From Pseudomonas marginalis (lineage in GTDB: Bacteria > Pseudomonadota > Gammaproteobacteria > Pseudomonadales > Pseudomonadaceae), in contig NZ_FNSU01000003.1 in the NCBI RefSeq assembly GCF_900105325.1, positions 3,237,501-3,301,500 of the forward strand: DNA of 64,000 nucleotides, in the 5' to 3' direction. The notes beneath the pieces are model-generated. The model did no database searches. It was not told the DNA's origin and was given only the letters and a program-made list of their open reading frames with translations. The translations under genes were made by a program, and so were the position numbers. Shown piece by piece: positions 50,248-58,559 of the stretch. The number at the start of each line of letters is the position of its first letter. Position 1 is the first letter of the stretch.

Positions 50248-50853
50248 ATGCAACGCAATGCGCTTCTGACCCAGGATGAGCTGGATTTCATTCAGAGCAT
50301 GCAGCACAACCCGCAACTCAACCTGCGGGATGCTTCGTCGAGCCTGACCGTCAACGGCGGTGCACAGATTCGCGACTTGCTCACCCGCCTGGCCGCCCAC
50401 GACCACCTCACCATCCAGGCGCAGTTCGACAACCAGCAACTGACCTTCCCCCTGCATCTGGTAGAGGATGAGTTCAATGCGGTGCATCTGCGTTTGGGCG
50501 TGCCGAGTATTTTCGAAGACGGGCCAATGATACGCCCGTGGCGCCTGGCGCTTGAAACGCCGGTGGCGCTGGAGAATATCCGTGGCGCTGCTGGCGCCCT
50601 GCGGGTGCATGAAGTGTCATTCAAGGGTGTGCTGGTGGAGATTCGCGGCCGGATCAAGCCGCCAAAAACCTTTTCCCTGTGGTTCAGCCCGTCGGGCTAC
50701 GAACGCATCGCGCTGCGCGGCGCATTCGAGCGGGAAACGGCGCGGGGTTTGTTTGCCTACCGCTTGAGCCAAAGCGACGTGGATGAAACCGAGCGTCTGC
50801 GTCAGTTCATCCTGCACCAGCACCGCCTGGTCCACCCGCACATGCATGCCTGA
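50248..50853 (+). CDS. Hypothetical protein, possibly PilZ-like
   Basis: The 201-residue cytoplasmic protein has no signal or membrane segment. The layout (N-terminal region with FPLHLVEDEF, a segment RGAAGALRVHEVSFKGVLVEIRGR resembling a PilZ DxSxxG strand, and a C-terminal helix ETERLRQFIL) recalls YcgR/PilZ proteins, but the RxxxR c-di-GMP motif is not clear. It is located between the LOV gene (60 bp gap) and the convergent LitR-like gene (2 bp gap). Function unknown. Confidence 0.7.
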   Translation: MQRNALLTQDELDFIQSMQHNPQLNLRDASSSLTVNGGAQIRDLLTRLAAHDHLTIQAQFDNQQLTFPLHLVEDEFNAVHLRLGVPSIFEDGPMIRPWRLALETPVALENIRGAAGALRVHEVSFKGVLVEIRGRIKPPKTFSLWFSPSGYERIALRGAFERETARGLFAYRLSQSDVDETERLRQFILHQHRLVHPHMHA

Positions 50854-50855
50854 AA

Positions 50856-51851
50856 TCAGGTATCCAGCCCGCCGCTGAGAAACTGTTGCAAGCGCCGCCG
50901 CATCAAGCGACCTTCATTGCCCAGGCAGCCGATGGACGTGCCGGCCAGGCCGTCCTCGGCAAGATCCGACGCCGCACCTGCAAGCAGCAGCGGGCAATCC
51001 AGGGTCAACGCCAAGCGGTTCAAGCGCCCCGCAAGATCATGGTTATGCGAGTAATTGGAGAAGAGGATCAGCGCCTGTGGGTGAGTCTTCTCGCAGACCA
51101 GCGTCAACTCGTCAAACGGCTGTCCCATGCCCAGCACTTTCACGGCCAGGTCATCCCGGCTCATCAAGAGCGCCGCCACCAGCAACTCCAACTTGCGGCA
51201 CTCACCCGCCATGGCCGCCAGCAATACCCGCGGCACGGGTGAAGCACACGCCAGTTGCAGGCGCTCCAAGGCACGTACTCGCAGGAAGTTGTCGAAGAAC
51301 AACCACTCGCTGGCCTGGCCAAAACGCCCCTGATGACGCAACAGCTCATTCCACAGGGGCATCAGAATGTCCTGGAACACCACGTCGAGTGGGTAGGTCG
51401 CCAGGACCTGCCCATACACACGTTCCATCTGACGGTCGTCGAAGTCGCTGACGGCCTGCATCAACCGCGCCTGCCACTGCGGCCATTCGCTTTCCTCGAC
51501 CGCATCGCGCTGCGCACGAACGGCTTCGGCCTGCTGATCGTCGCGAGCGAGGATCTTGCCCACTTTGCTCACGGCGACGCCGCGCTCGATCCAATCGAGA
51601 ATACGATGGACTGTCTGTATATCGGCCTTGGAATAGAGGCGATGCCCACTTTCGGTGCGCGTGGGCTGTATCAGCCCATAACGGCGCTCCCAGGCACGCA
51701 GGGTGACCGGGTTGACGCCTGTCAATCTCGAGACTTCACGGATCGGAAACAGCTCATCGGAATCAGTGGAATCCAGATGCGAAACACTTTCAAGCGGAGC
51801 AGTAATCACGGGCATTTTTGACCAAAAAACCAACGTTAACTGGGCGCTCAT
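50856..51851 (-). CDS. MerR-family class II LitR-like regulator (cobalamin-independent)
   Basis: The 331-residue protein has a MerR helix-turn-helix (about 33-100; FPIREVSRLTGVNPVTLRAWERRYGLIQPTR) followed by the four-helix and Rossmann-like domains of the CarH/LitR family. The CarH lower-ligand His (in GERHEL) is replaced (GECRKL), and the Glu-His pair that cradles adenosylcobalamin is absent (EWLFFDNF). This points to the class II type, which senses light without B12. In P. putida class II LitR proteins work with a short LOV protein to induce photolyase, pterin and related genes. It starts at 51851 behind AAGGGG; 51815 is an alternative. It is divergent from the monooxygenase-like gene at 52030. 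Confidence 0.88.
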   Translation of the reverse strand: MSAQLTLVFWSKMPVITAPLESVSHLDSTDSDELFPIREVSRLTGVNPVTLRAWERRYGLIQPTRTESGHRLYSKADIQTVHRILDWIERGVAVSKVGKILARDDQQAEAVRAQRDAVEESEWPQWQARLMQAVSDFDDRQMERVYGQVLATYPLDVVFQDILMPLWNELLRHQGRFGQASEWLFFDNFLRVRALERLQLACASPVPRVLLAAMAGECRKLELLVAALLMSRDDLAVKVLGMGQPFDELTLVCEKTHPQALILFSNYSHNHDLAGRLNRLALTLDCPLLLAGAASDLAEDGLAGTSIGCLGNEGRLMRRRLQQFLSGGLDT

Positions 51852-52029
51852 TTAACCCCTTTACACCTGTCTTTTTCAAGTTTCCCGCTTTTCGGACCAA
51901 TGTCGCTGGTGTATTCGGGTAAAACAGGAATAATCCTTGCCTGCTTTTTACACGTCGCTGCAACACCCCGCAGCTTCGTCTGTGCGCCACCTACACGGTC
52001 CAGTGCACCCGTACATTTGGAGATACACA
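51852..52029. promoter_or_regulatory. Divergent control region of the LitR-like gene and the 52030 gene
   Basis: The 178-bp gap holds both promoters. TTTACACCTGTC at 51860-51871, just upstream of the regulator start, resembles the TACA...TGT halves bound by LitR-type proteins, but is imperfect. A second TTTTTACAC lies near 51947. No perfect operator was identified. Confidence 0.4.
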
Positions 52030-52590
52030 ATGTCTACCTCTCCCGTCACCTTGATGGTTGCGCGCCGCGTGGCCAAAGGGCGCTATAAAGAACTGATGGC
52101 CTGGCTGCGCGAAGGCGAGCAATTGGCCACCGACTTCCCCGGTTACCTGGGCTCCGGCGTGCTGGCCCCACCGCCCAATGACGATGAATTCCAGATCATT
52201 TTCCGCTTCGCCGATGAGAAGACCCTGCACGCCTGGGAGTTTTCCGCCTCACGCAGTGCGTGGTTGAGCCGTGGCAGCGATTTGTTCGCCGACCCGTCCG
52301 AGCACCGTGTACGGGGCATCGATGGCTGGTTTGGCGCAGCGGGTGCGCGTCCGCCACGCTGGAAGCAGGCGGTGGCGATCTGGCTGGCGTTTTTCCCGGT
52401 GTCGCTGCTGTTCAACTTCGTCCTGGGGCCGCTGCTCAGTGAATTCGAACTGGGGCCACGTGTGCTGGTCAGCACAATGGCACTCACGCCCTTGATGGTG
52501 TACTGGTTCATTCCGCTGTCGACCCACCTGCTGGCGAACTGGCTGCACCCAGCGCCAGCCCCGCGCAAGGCCTCCGAAGCGGCGGCGTGA
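52030..52590 (+). CDS. Antibiotic-biosynthesis-monooxygenase-like membrane protein
   Basis: The 186-residue protein has an N-terminal ABM/dimeric alpha-beta-barrel domain (about 5-100; VTLMVARRVAKGRYKELMAWL) followed by two membrane helices (about 116-137 and 150-170). This fused arrangement occurs in Pseudomonas proteins of unknown function. The start has TTGGAG 7 nt before. It is divergent from the LitR-like gene and followed by folM after 57 bp, so it is a good candidate for a light-inducible gene. Chemistry unknown. Confidence 0.82.
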   Translation: MSTSPVTLMVARRVAKGRYKELMAWLREGEQLATDFPGYLGSGVLAPPPNDDEFQIIFRFADEKTLHAWEFSASRSAWLSRGSDLFADPSEHRVRGIDGWFGAAGARPPRWKQAVAIWLAFFPVSLLFNFVLGPLLSEFELGPRVLVSTMALTPLMVYWFIPLSTHLLANWLHPAPAPRKASEAAA

Positions 52591-52647
52591 GTACAGGGGC
52601 GGCCCGTCGCTGGTATGATTTGCGCCTGCCAGCGACGCGAGCCTCCC

Positions 52648-53358
52648 ATGACTGCAACGAACGCCCCGATCCTGATCACCGGCGCCGGCCAGCGTGTCGG
52701 CCTGCATTGCGCCGAGCGCCTGCTGGACGAAGGCCAGCCGGTGATTTTCAGCTACCGCAGCGAACGCCCCGGCGTGCAGGCCCTGCGTGAGCGTGGCGCA
52801 GTCGGCGTGTTTGCCGACTTCTCCACCGAAGCCGGAATTCTCGCGTTTATCGCTGAACTGAACAGCCAAACCCAAAGCCTGCGTGCGATCATCCACAACG
52901 CTTCGGCCTGGGTCGCAGAGGCGCCGGGCGACGAAAGCCGTGCCTTTACCGACATGTTCAGCGTGCACATGCTTGCGCCGTACCTGATCAACCTGCATTG
53001 TTCACCCTTGCTGCAACGCTCGACACCTGCCGACATCGTGCATATCAGCGATGACGTGGTGCGCAAGGGCAGCCGCCAGCACATCGCCTACTGCGCCACC
53101 AAGGCCGGGCTCGAGAGCCTCACGCTGTCGTTCGCCACGCAGTTTGCGCCGCTGATCAAGGTCAACGGCATCGCCCCGGCGATGGTGATGTTCAACGAAG
53201 GCGACGACGCGGCCTATCGCACCAAGGTGCTGGCCAAGTCGGCCCTGGGCATCGAGCCTGGTCCCGAGGTGATCTACCAGAGTGTGCGTTACCTGCTGGA
53301 CAACCCCTATGTCACCGGTACCACCCTGACCGTCAACGGCGGGCGGCATATCAAGTAA
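52648..53358 (+). CDS. folM: Dihydromonapterin reductase FolM
   Basis: The 236-residue SDR carries the FolM-type cofactor motif ITGAGQRVGLHCAERLL (Arg selects NADPH) at about 9-25 and the active-site YCATKAGLESL near 150. It reduces dihydromonapterin to tetrahydromonapterin, the cofactor of phenylalanine hydroxylase in Pseudomonas, and has weak dihydrofolate reductase activity. It precedes folE and folX, so the set makes tetrahydromonapterin from GTP. The start ATG 52648 has only a weak Shine-Dalgarno. Confidence 0.92.
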   Translation: MTATNAPILITGAGQRVGLHCAERLLDEGQPVIFSYRSERPGVQALRERGAVGVFADFSTEAGILAFIAELNSQTQSLRAIIHNASAWVAEAPGDESRAFTDMFSVHMLAPYLINLHCSPLLQRSTPADIVHISDDVVRKGSRQHIAYCATKAGLESLTLSFATQFAPLIKVNGIAPAMVMFNEGDDAAYRTKVLAKSALGIEPGPEVIYQSVRYLLDNPYVTGTTLTVNGGRHIK

Positions 53359-53378
53359 GCCGTTTGTGAGGATGTTGT

Positions 53379-53939
53379 ATGACCTTATCTCTGCCCCACC
53401 ATTACCGCGAGATCCTCAAGGGCCTGGGCGAAGACCCGGAACGCGAAGGCTTGCTCGACACCCCCAAGCGTGCCGCCAAGGCCATGCAGTACCTGTGTCA
53501 TGGCTATGAACAGAACCTCGAGGAAATCGTCAATGGCGCACTGTTCGCCTCCGACAACGACGAGATGGTGATCCTCAAGGACATCGAGCTGTATTCGCTG
53601 TGCGAGCATCACCTGCTGCCCTTTATCGGCAAGGCCCACGTGGCCTATATTCCGACCGGCAAGGTGCTGGGCCTGTCGAAGCTGGCGCGTATCGTCGACA
53701 TGTTCGCCCGGCGCCTGCAGATCCAGGAAAACCTCACCCGGCAAATCGCCGACGCCATCCAGGACGTGACCCAGGCCGCCGGTGTGGCCGTGGTGATCGA
53801 AGCCAAGCACATGTGCATGATGATGCGCGGCGTGGAAAAACAGAATTCAACCATGAACACCTCGGTGATGCTCGGCGCGTTCCGCGAGTCGAACACCACG
53901 CGCATGGAGTTCCTGCAACTGATTGGACGGAGCAAGTAG
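53379..53939 (+). CDS. folE: GTP cyclohydrolase I FolE
   Basis: The 186-residue enzyme has the type I signature LYSLCEHHLLPFIGKAHVAYIP (Zn Cys and His near 75-78), GLSKLARIVDMFARRLQ and the second Zn Cys in EAKHMCMMMRGV. It converts GTP to dihydroneopterin triphosphate, the first step of pterin and folate synthesis. It starts 20 bp after folM and is followed by folX after 2 bp, so the three form one operon. Other folE copies are common in Pseudomonas. Confidence 0.95.
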   Translation: MTLSLPHHYREILKGLGEDPEREGLLDTPKRAAKAMQYLCHGYEQNLEEIVNGALFASDNDEMVILKDIELYSLCEHHLLPFIGKAHVAYIPTGKVLGLSKLARIVDMFARRLQIQENLTRQIADAIQDVTQAAGVAVVIEAKHMCMMMRGVEKQNSTMNTSVMLGAFRESNTTRMEFLQLIGRSK

Positions 53940-53941
53940 CA

Positions 53942-54313
53942 ATGCCACAACTTCAACCAGGCATGGCGCGCATCCGGGTCAAGGACCTGTGCCTGCGCAC
54001 CTTCATCGGTATCAATGAGGACGAAATCCTCAACAAGCAGGATGTGCTGATCAACCTGACCATCCTGTATGCCGCCCAGGAAGCCGTGCGCGACAACGAC
54101 ATCGACCACGCGCTGAACTACCGCACCATCACCAAGGCCATCATCGCCCACGTGGAAGGCAACCGCTTTGCCTTGCTGGAGCGCCTGACCCAGGAACTGC
54201 TGGACCTGGTGATGAGCAACGAATCGGTGCTGTACGCCGAAGTCGAAGTGGACAAGCCCCATGCGCTGCGCTTTGCCGAGTCGGTGTCGATTACCCTGGC
54301 GGCCAGCCGCTAA
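53942..54313 (+). CDS. folX: Dihydroneopterin triphosphate 2'-epimerase FolX
   Basis: The 123-residue protein of the FolB/FolX fold has VKDLCLRTFIGINEDEILNKQDVLINLTI and ALNYRTITKAIIAHVEGNRFALLERLTQELLDLVM. It epimerises 7,8-dihydroneopterin triphosphate to dihydromonapterin triphosphate, linking FolE to FolM. The start lies 2 bp after the folE stop. The FolX call over FolB rests on context and on the RIRVKDL... N-terminus. Confidence 0.92.
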   Translation: MPQLQPGMARIRVKDLCLRTFIGINEDEILNKQDVLINLTILYAAQEAVRDNDIDHALNYRTITKAIIAHVEGNRFALLERLTQELLDLVMSNESVLYAEVEVDKPHALRFAESVSITLAASR

Positions 54314-54336
54314 CCCCTGAATTGTCAGTGAGCCCT

Positions 54337-54633
54337 ATGAACGATCAACAACGCCTCGAACTCGAAGCCGCCGCCTTCCGCCGCCTGGTGGCGCACCTGG
54401 ACAGCCGCAAGGATGTGCAGAACATCGACCTGATGAACCTCGCCGGTTTCTGCCGTAACTGCCTGTCCAAGTGGTACAAGGCCGAGGCCGACGAGCGCCA
54501 GATCGAGCTGAGCCTCGATGACGCCCGTGAAGTGGTGTACGGCATGCCGTACGCCGAGTGGAAAGCCCAATACCAGCAAGAAGCCAGCGCCGAACAACAG
54601 GCGGCGTTCGCCAAAGGAAAGACCCATGACTGA
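54337..54633 (+). CDS. DUF1244 family protein
   Basis: The 98-residue small helical protein has FRRLVAHLDSRKDVQNIDLMNLAGFCRNCLSKWYKAEAD and YGMPYAEWKAQYQ, the DUF1244 signature with a conserved CxxC-like pair (FCRNC). Function unknown. It follows folX by 23 bp and overlaps the next gene by 8 bp, so it belongs to the fol operon, an arrangement kept in other Pseudomonas. Confidence 0.9.
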   Translation: MNDQQRLELEAAAFRRLVAHLDSRKDVQNIDLMNLAGFCRNCLSKWYKAEADERQIELSLDDAREVVYGMPYAEWKAQYQQEASAEQQAAFAKGKTHD

Positions 54634-54967
54634 TTTGAACACCCTGCGCGCCAGCCTCGACAGCGGCGCACACGTTTTTGCCGACACCCTGGCGTTTGTC
54701 GCTGCCGGTTACGATTACCAGCCGCAGGCCTTCACCAACGGCGATGTGGAAAACGCTGCCGGGCAGAACGAAGGTTCGTGCAAGACCTTGGGCCTGGCGC
54801 TGCTGGAAGGCTTGAGCGACCAGGAAGCGCTGCTGGCGTTTGGCGAGCATTACCGCTCGGTGGTGGCCACGCCTGAGGGCAGTGACCATGGCAATATCCG
54901 CGCGTTGATTGCCCATGGGTTGGCAGGTGTGAAATTCGCCGCCCAGCCACTGACCCGCAAATCCTGA
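54626..54967 (+). CDS. HopJ-family protein
   Basis: The 113-residue protein has the HopJ signature: HVFADTLAFVAAGYDYQPQAFTNGDVENAAGQNEGSCKTLG and FGEHYRSVVATPEGSDHGNIRALI. Although named after a type III effector, family members are widespread housekeeping proteins of unknown function, and no secretion genes are nearby. It overlaps DUF1244 by 8 bp and is the last gene of the fol operon. Confidence 0.9.
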   Translation: MTDLNTLRASLDSGAHVFADTLAFVAAGYDYQPQAFTNGDVENAAGQNEGSCKTLGLALLEGLSDQEALLAFGEHYRSVVATPEGSDHGNIRALIAHGLAGVKFAAQPLTRKS

Positions 54968-54976
54968 GTCAGATGC

Positions 54977-55009
54977 AAATGTGAGAGAGGGCTTGTCCCT
55001 CCCAGATTT
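54977..55009. repeat. Degenerate REP-type hairpin
   Basis: AAATGTGAGAGAGGG and CCCTCCCAGATTT are imperfect arms around CTTGT, a decayed copy of the GTGGGAGGG family behind the HopJ gene. Confidence 0.6.
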
Positions 55010-55022
55010 AAATTGCACCCAT

Positions 55023-55054
55023 AAAAAAACCGGCCTCGCAGCCGGTTTTTTTAT
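55023..55054. terminator. Bidirectional Rho-independent terminator
   Basis: Stem ACCGGC / GCCGGT with runs of T on both strands lies between the convergent HopJ (plus) and trxB (minus) stops. Confidence 0.9.
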
Positions 55055-55063
55055 TTCAACAAT

Positions 55064-56026
55064 TTAGAACGCAGCGTCCTTCAAACCGTCGAGGTAACGC
55101 TCGGCGTCCAGGGCCGCCATGCAACCGGCGCCGGCCGAGGTGATGGCCTGGCGGTAGACGTGGTCGGCCACGTCGCCGGCAGCGAAGATGCCTTCGATGT
55201 TGGTCGCGGTGGCGTTGCCTTCACGACCGCCTTGCACCACCAGGTAACCGTCTTTGGCTTCCAGCACGCCTTCGAACAACGATGTGTTCGGGGTGTGGCC
55301 GATGGCGATGAACACGCCGTCGACTTTCAGCTCGTCGAAGCTGCCGTCGTTGTTTTTCAGGCGAGCACCGGTCACACCCATGTTGTCGCCCAGGACTTCA
55401 TCCAGGGTGGCGTTGAGCTTGAGGATGATCTTGCCTTCGGCGACACGGGCGTGCAGCTTGTCGATCAGGATCTTCTCGGCGCGGAACGTCTCGCGACGGT
55501 GAACCAGGGTCACGGTGCTGGCGATGTTGGCCAGGTACAGCGCCTCTTCCACGGCCGTGTTGCCGCCACCGACCACGGCGACCGGCTTGTTGCGGTAGAA
55601 GAACCCGTCACAGGTGGCGCAAGCGGAAACGCCCTTGCCCATGAACGCTTCTTCCGATGGCAAGCCCAGGTAACGAGCGCTGGCGCCAGTGGCGATGATC
55701 AGTGCGTCGCAGGTGTAGACGCCGCTGTCGCCGGTCAGGCTGTAAGGTTTTTTCGAGAAGTCGACCTTGTTGATGTGATCAAACACGATCTCGGTTTCAA
55801 AGCGCTCGGCGTGTTCTTTCATACGTTCCATCAGCACCGGACCTGTCAGGCCGTGGACATCGCCCGGCCAGTTGTCGACTTCAGTGGTGGTGGTCAACTG
55901 ACCGCCCGCCTGCATGCCGGTGATCAGCAGCGGCTTGAGGTTGGCCCGGGCAGCGTAGACGGCAGCGCTGTAACCGGCAGGGCCGGAACCGAGAATAATC
56001 ACTCGCGAATGACGGGTATCAGACAT
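55064..56026 (-). CDS. trxB: Thioredoxin reductase
   Basis: The 320-residue flavoenzyme has the FAD motif GSGPAGYSAAVYAARA at 12-27, the redox pair in ACATCDGFF near 137-140, the NADPH motif GGGNTAVEEALYLA and the FAD tail GIFAAGDVADHVYRQAITSAGAGCMAAL. It reduces thioredoxin with NADPH in the cytoplasm. Length is typical. It is divergent from cysZ, an arrangement kept in Pseudomonas. Confidence 0.96.
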   Translation of the reverse strand: MSDTRHSRVIILGSGPAGYSAAVYAARANLKPLLITGMQAGGQLTTTTEVDNWPGDVHGLTGPVLMERMKEHAERFETEIVFDHINKVDFSKKPYSLTGDSGVYTCDALIIATGASARYLGLPSEEAFMGKGVSACATCDGFFYRNKPVAVVGGGNTAVEEALYLANIASTVTLVHRRETFRAEKILIDKLHARVAEGKIILKLNATLDEVLGDNMGVTGARLKNNDGSFDELKVDGVFIAIGHTPNTSLFEGVLEAKDGYLVVQGGREGNATATNIEGIFAAGDVADHVYRQAITSAGAGCMAALDAERYLDGLKDAAF

Positions 56027-56320
56027 GACTCACTCCTATCGACCGCCCGGACTACAAGACGGCTGGAATAAAAAAGGGACCACGAAGCACTTGGGGAAGG
56101 CTTTAACTCGCAGGCCCTGAAAAATAATGGGTGCAGCGTATCGAGGGGGGCAAGATTAAGGAAATACGGAATAACAATCCAGCTCATAGGCGGTCTCTAT
56201 GCAGTCAGGCCGATTAATCGACGCCTTTGTTACCGTTGATGTCGTCACACCGACCACGCTTTCGCCTTGAAGGCAAAGCCGGTAAGGTCGGCGCGTTCGT
56301 CATCCTGCTCGGAGTTCTCC

Positions 56321-57085
56321 ATGCCCGCCCCTGTTCTTTCCGGCCCGCAATACCTGCGTGAAGGCCTCAAACTGGTGCTGAGCCCCGGCCTGCGCCTGTT
56401 TGTGTTGCTGCCGCTGGCGATCAACCTGGTGCTGTTCATCGGCTTGATCTACTTTGCCGGCCATCAGTTCAGCCTGTGGGTCGACCACTTGATGCCGACC
56501 CTGCCCGGCTGGCTGAGCTTTCTGAATTACCTGCTATGGCCGCTGTTTGTGGTGCTGGTGGTGCTGATGGTGTTTTTCACCTTCACCATGCTCGCCAATA
56601 TCATCGCGGCACCGTTCAACGGCTTTCTTTCCGAGAAAGTCGAAGTGGTGGTACGGGGTACCGATGACTTCCCGGCCTTCAGCTGGGGCGAACTGATTGA
56701 AATGGTTCCGCGTACCCTGGCCCGGGAAATGCGCAAGCTGGGCTACTTCCTGCCACGGGCCATCGGCCTGTTTATCCTGTCGTTCATTCCGGTGGTCAAC
56801 CTGATCGCCGCGCCACTGTGGTTGCTGTTCGGCGTGTGGATGATGGCGATCCAATACATCGACTACCCGGCCGATAACCACAAGCTGGGCTGGAACGAAA
56901 TGCTCGCCTGGCTGCGCCAGAAGCGCTGGCAGAGCATGAGCTTCGGCGGCATCGTCTACCTGGTGCTGCTGGTGCCGGTGGTCAACCTGTTGATGATGCC
57001 GGCGGCAGTGGCCGGGGCGACGTTGTTCTGGGTGCGCGAACAGGGCGCCGAGGCCATGGCGACGCCGAAAGTGGTCAAGTCATAA
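56321..57085 (+). CDS. cysZ: Sulfate transporter CysZ
   Basis: The 254-residue integral membrane protein starts at ATG 56321 (GGAG 6 nt before) with four helices and the family motifs LREGLKLVLSPGLRLFVLLPLAIN, NIIAAPFNGFLSEKVE and RKLGYFLPRAIGLFILSFIPVVN. CysZ imports sulfate across the inner membrane for cysteine synthesis. It is followed after 54 bp by a glycosyltransferase gene. Confidence 0.93.
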   Translation: MPAPVLSGPQYLREGLKLVLSPGLRLFVLLPLAINLVLFIGLIYFAGHQFSLWVDHLMPTLPGWLSFLNYLLWPLFVVLVVLMVFFTFTMLANIIAAPFNGFLSEKVEVVVRGTDDFPAFSWGELIEMVPRTLAREMRKLGYFLPRAIGLFILSFIPVVNLIAAPLWLLFGVWMMAIQYIDYPADNHKLGWNEMLAWLRQKRWQSMSFGGIVYLVLLVPVVNLLMMPAAVAGATLFWVREQGAEAMATPKVVKS

Positions 57086-57139
57086 ATCCATCATCTGCAT
57101 GACACAATGGCGACATGGCCCACGGCGACACTGTGGGTC

Positions 57140-58318
57140 ATGACGACAGCTTCGCTCCACATCACTCTCATCACCGAAACCTTCCCGCCAGAGATCAACG
57201 GGGTGGCCAATACCCTTGGCCGCCTGTGCGAAGGTTTGCGCGCGCGTGGCCATCAAGTCGAACTGGTTCGCCCGCGCCAGGGCGCCGATGCAAGCCGGCC
57301 CAGCGATGATGGCTTGCTGCTCTGCCGTGGCTGGCCGCTGCCGGGTTACCCAGGCCTGCAATGGGGCCAGTCGTCGATGCACAAGTTGCTGCGCCGCTGG
57401 ACACGCCAGCGCCCCGACGTGCTCTACATCGCCACCGAGGGCCCGCTGGGGCTGTCGGCGCTGCGGGCGGCGCGGCGCCTGGGAATCAGCGTGGTCAGCG
57501 GTTTTCACACCAATTTCCAGCAGTACTCCAACCAGTATGGCCTGAGCCTGTTAAGCCGCATGGTTACGCACTACCTGCGTTGGTTTCATAACCGTTCGAG
57601 CTTGACCCTGGTGCCCAGCGCCAGCCAACGCCTGGAACTGGAGCGTCGGCATTTCGAGCGCCTGGGGATGCTGGCGCGCGGGGTGGACAGCCAATTATTC
57701 CACCCGGCCAAGCGTGACAACGCACTACGGGAAAGCTGGGGCCTGGAAAACGACGATATTGCCGTACTGCACGTGGGGCGCCTGGCCCAGGAGAAAAACC
57801 TCGGGCTGCTCAAGCGCTGCTTTGACGCGCTGCAGGCAACTTATCCACGGCGTCGGCTGAAACTGATCATCGTCGGCGATGGCCCGCAACGCCCGATGCT
57901 CGAGCGCGACCTGCCCGACGCGGTGTTCTGTGGCACCCAGCGCGGCGAAGAACTGGCGCGGCATTACGCATCCGGGGATGTGTTCCTGTTCCCCAGCCTG
58001 ACCGAAACCTTCGGCAATGTGGTGCTCGAGGCCATGGCCTCCGGGCTGGGTGTGGTGGCGTACGACCAGGCGGCGGCGACCCAGCATATCCGCCATGGTT
58101 ACAACGGTGTGCTGGCCATGCCGGGTGATGAGGACGCGTTTTGCGATGCGGCCAGATGGTTGCTGGAAGACAGCGAACATTTGCGCAGGGCCCGCCTCAA
58201 TGCACGCCAACATGCGAGCCGCCAGGGCTGGCCGGCGATTATCGAGCAGTTCGAGAACCAGTTACGCGATGTGTGCGCAGAACATTTGGCAGCTTCAACA
58301 CTGCCTGACATTCGTTGA
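57140..58318 (+). CDS. GT4-family glycosyltransferase
   Basis: The 392-residue protein has the GT-B fold: an N-terminal domain beginning ITLITETFPPEINGVANTLGRLCEGL and a C-terminal domain with VLHVGRLAQEKNLGLLKRCF and the donor-binding EX7E in SLTETFGNVVLEAMASG. It is related to alpha-mannosyltransferases acting on diacylglycerol or lipid carriers, and is probably membrane-associated on the cytoplasmic side. The start 57140 fits the family N-terminus; two earlier in-frame ATGs exist. Confidence 0.9.
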   Translation: MTTASLHITLITETFPPEINGVANTLGRLCEGLRARGHQVELVRPRQGADASRPSDDGLLLCRGWPLPGYPGLQWGQSSMHKLLRRWTRQRPDVLYIATEGPLGLSALRAARRLGISVVSGFHTNFQQYSNQYGLSLLSRMVTHYLRWFHNRSSLTLVPSASQRLELERRHFERLGMLARGVDSQLFHPAKRDNALRESWGLENDDIAVLHVGRLAQEKNLGLLKRCFDALQATYPRRRLKLIIVGDGPQRPMLERDLPDAVFCGTQRGEELARHYASGDVFLFPSLTETFGNVVLEAMASGLGVVAYDQAAATQHIRHGYNGVLAMPGDEDAFCDAARWLLEDSEHLRRARLNARQHASRQGWPAIIEQFENQLRDVCAEHLAASTLPDIR

Positions 58319-58559
58319 ACCCTCTACGAATGACGTAGGCCAATTCCCGGTCCTGCCTGCCTACCCCTTGAATATTGGTTTCAACGGTAGGAATCCCTGC
58401 TTGGGACTGCCTGAATCGGCACGCCACAACAGGATATTTCCGGAACGTCGAACGAATTATCACCACTGATATGACACCTGCCGTAAGAGGGGGTGTGTCC
58501 CTGTGAAACACACTCGAACGAGGCAGGTCATTCATGCTGAAAAACTAATAGAGAGCACT

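Noticed and set aside
54626..54967. HopJ gene taken as evidence of a type III secretion locus
   Set aside because: The family is widespread in non-pathogens, and no hrp/hrc or chaperone genes are nearby.
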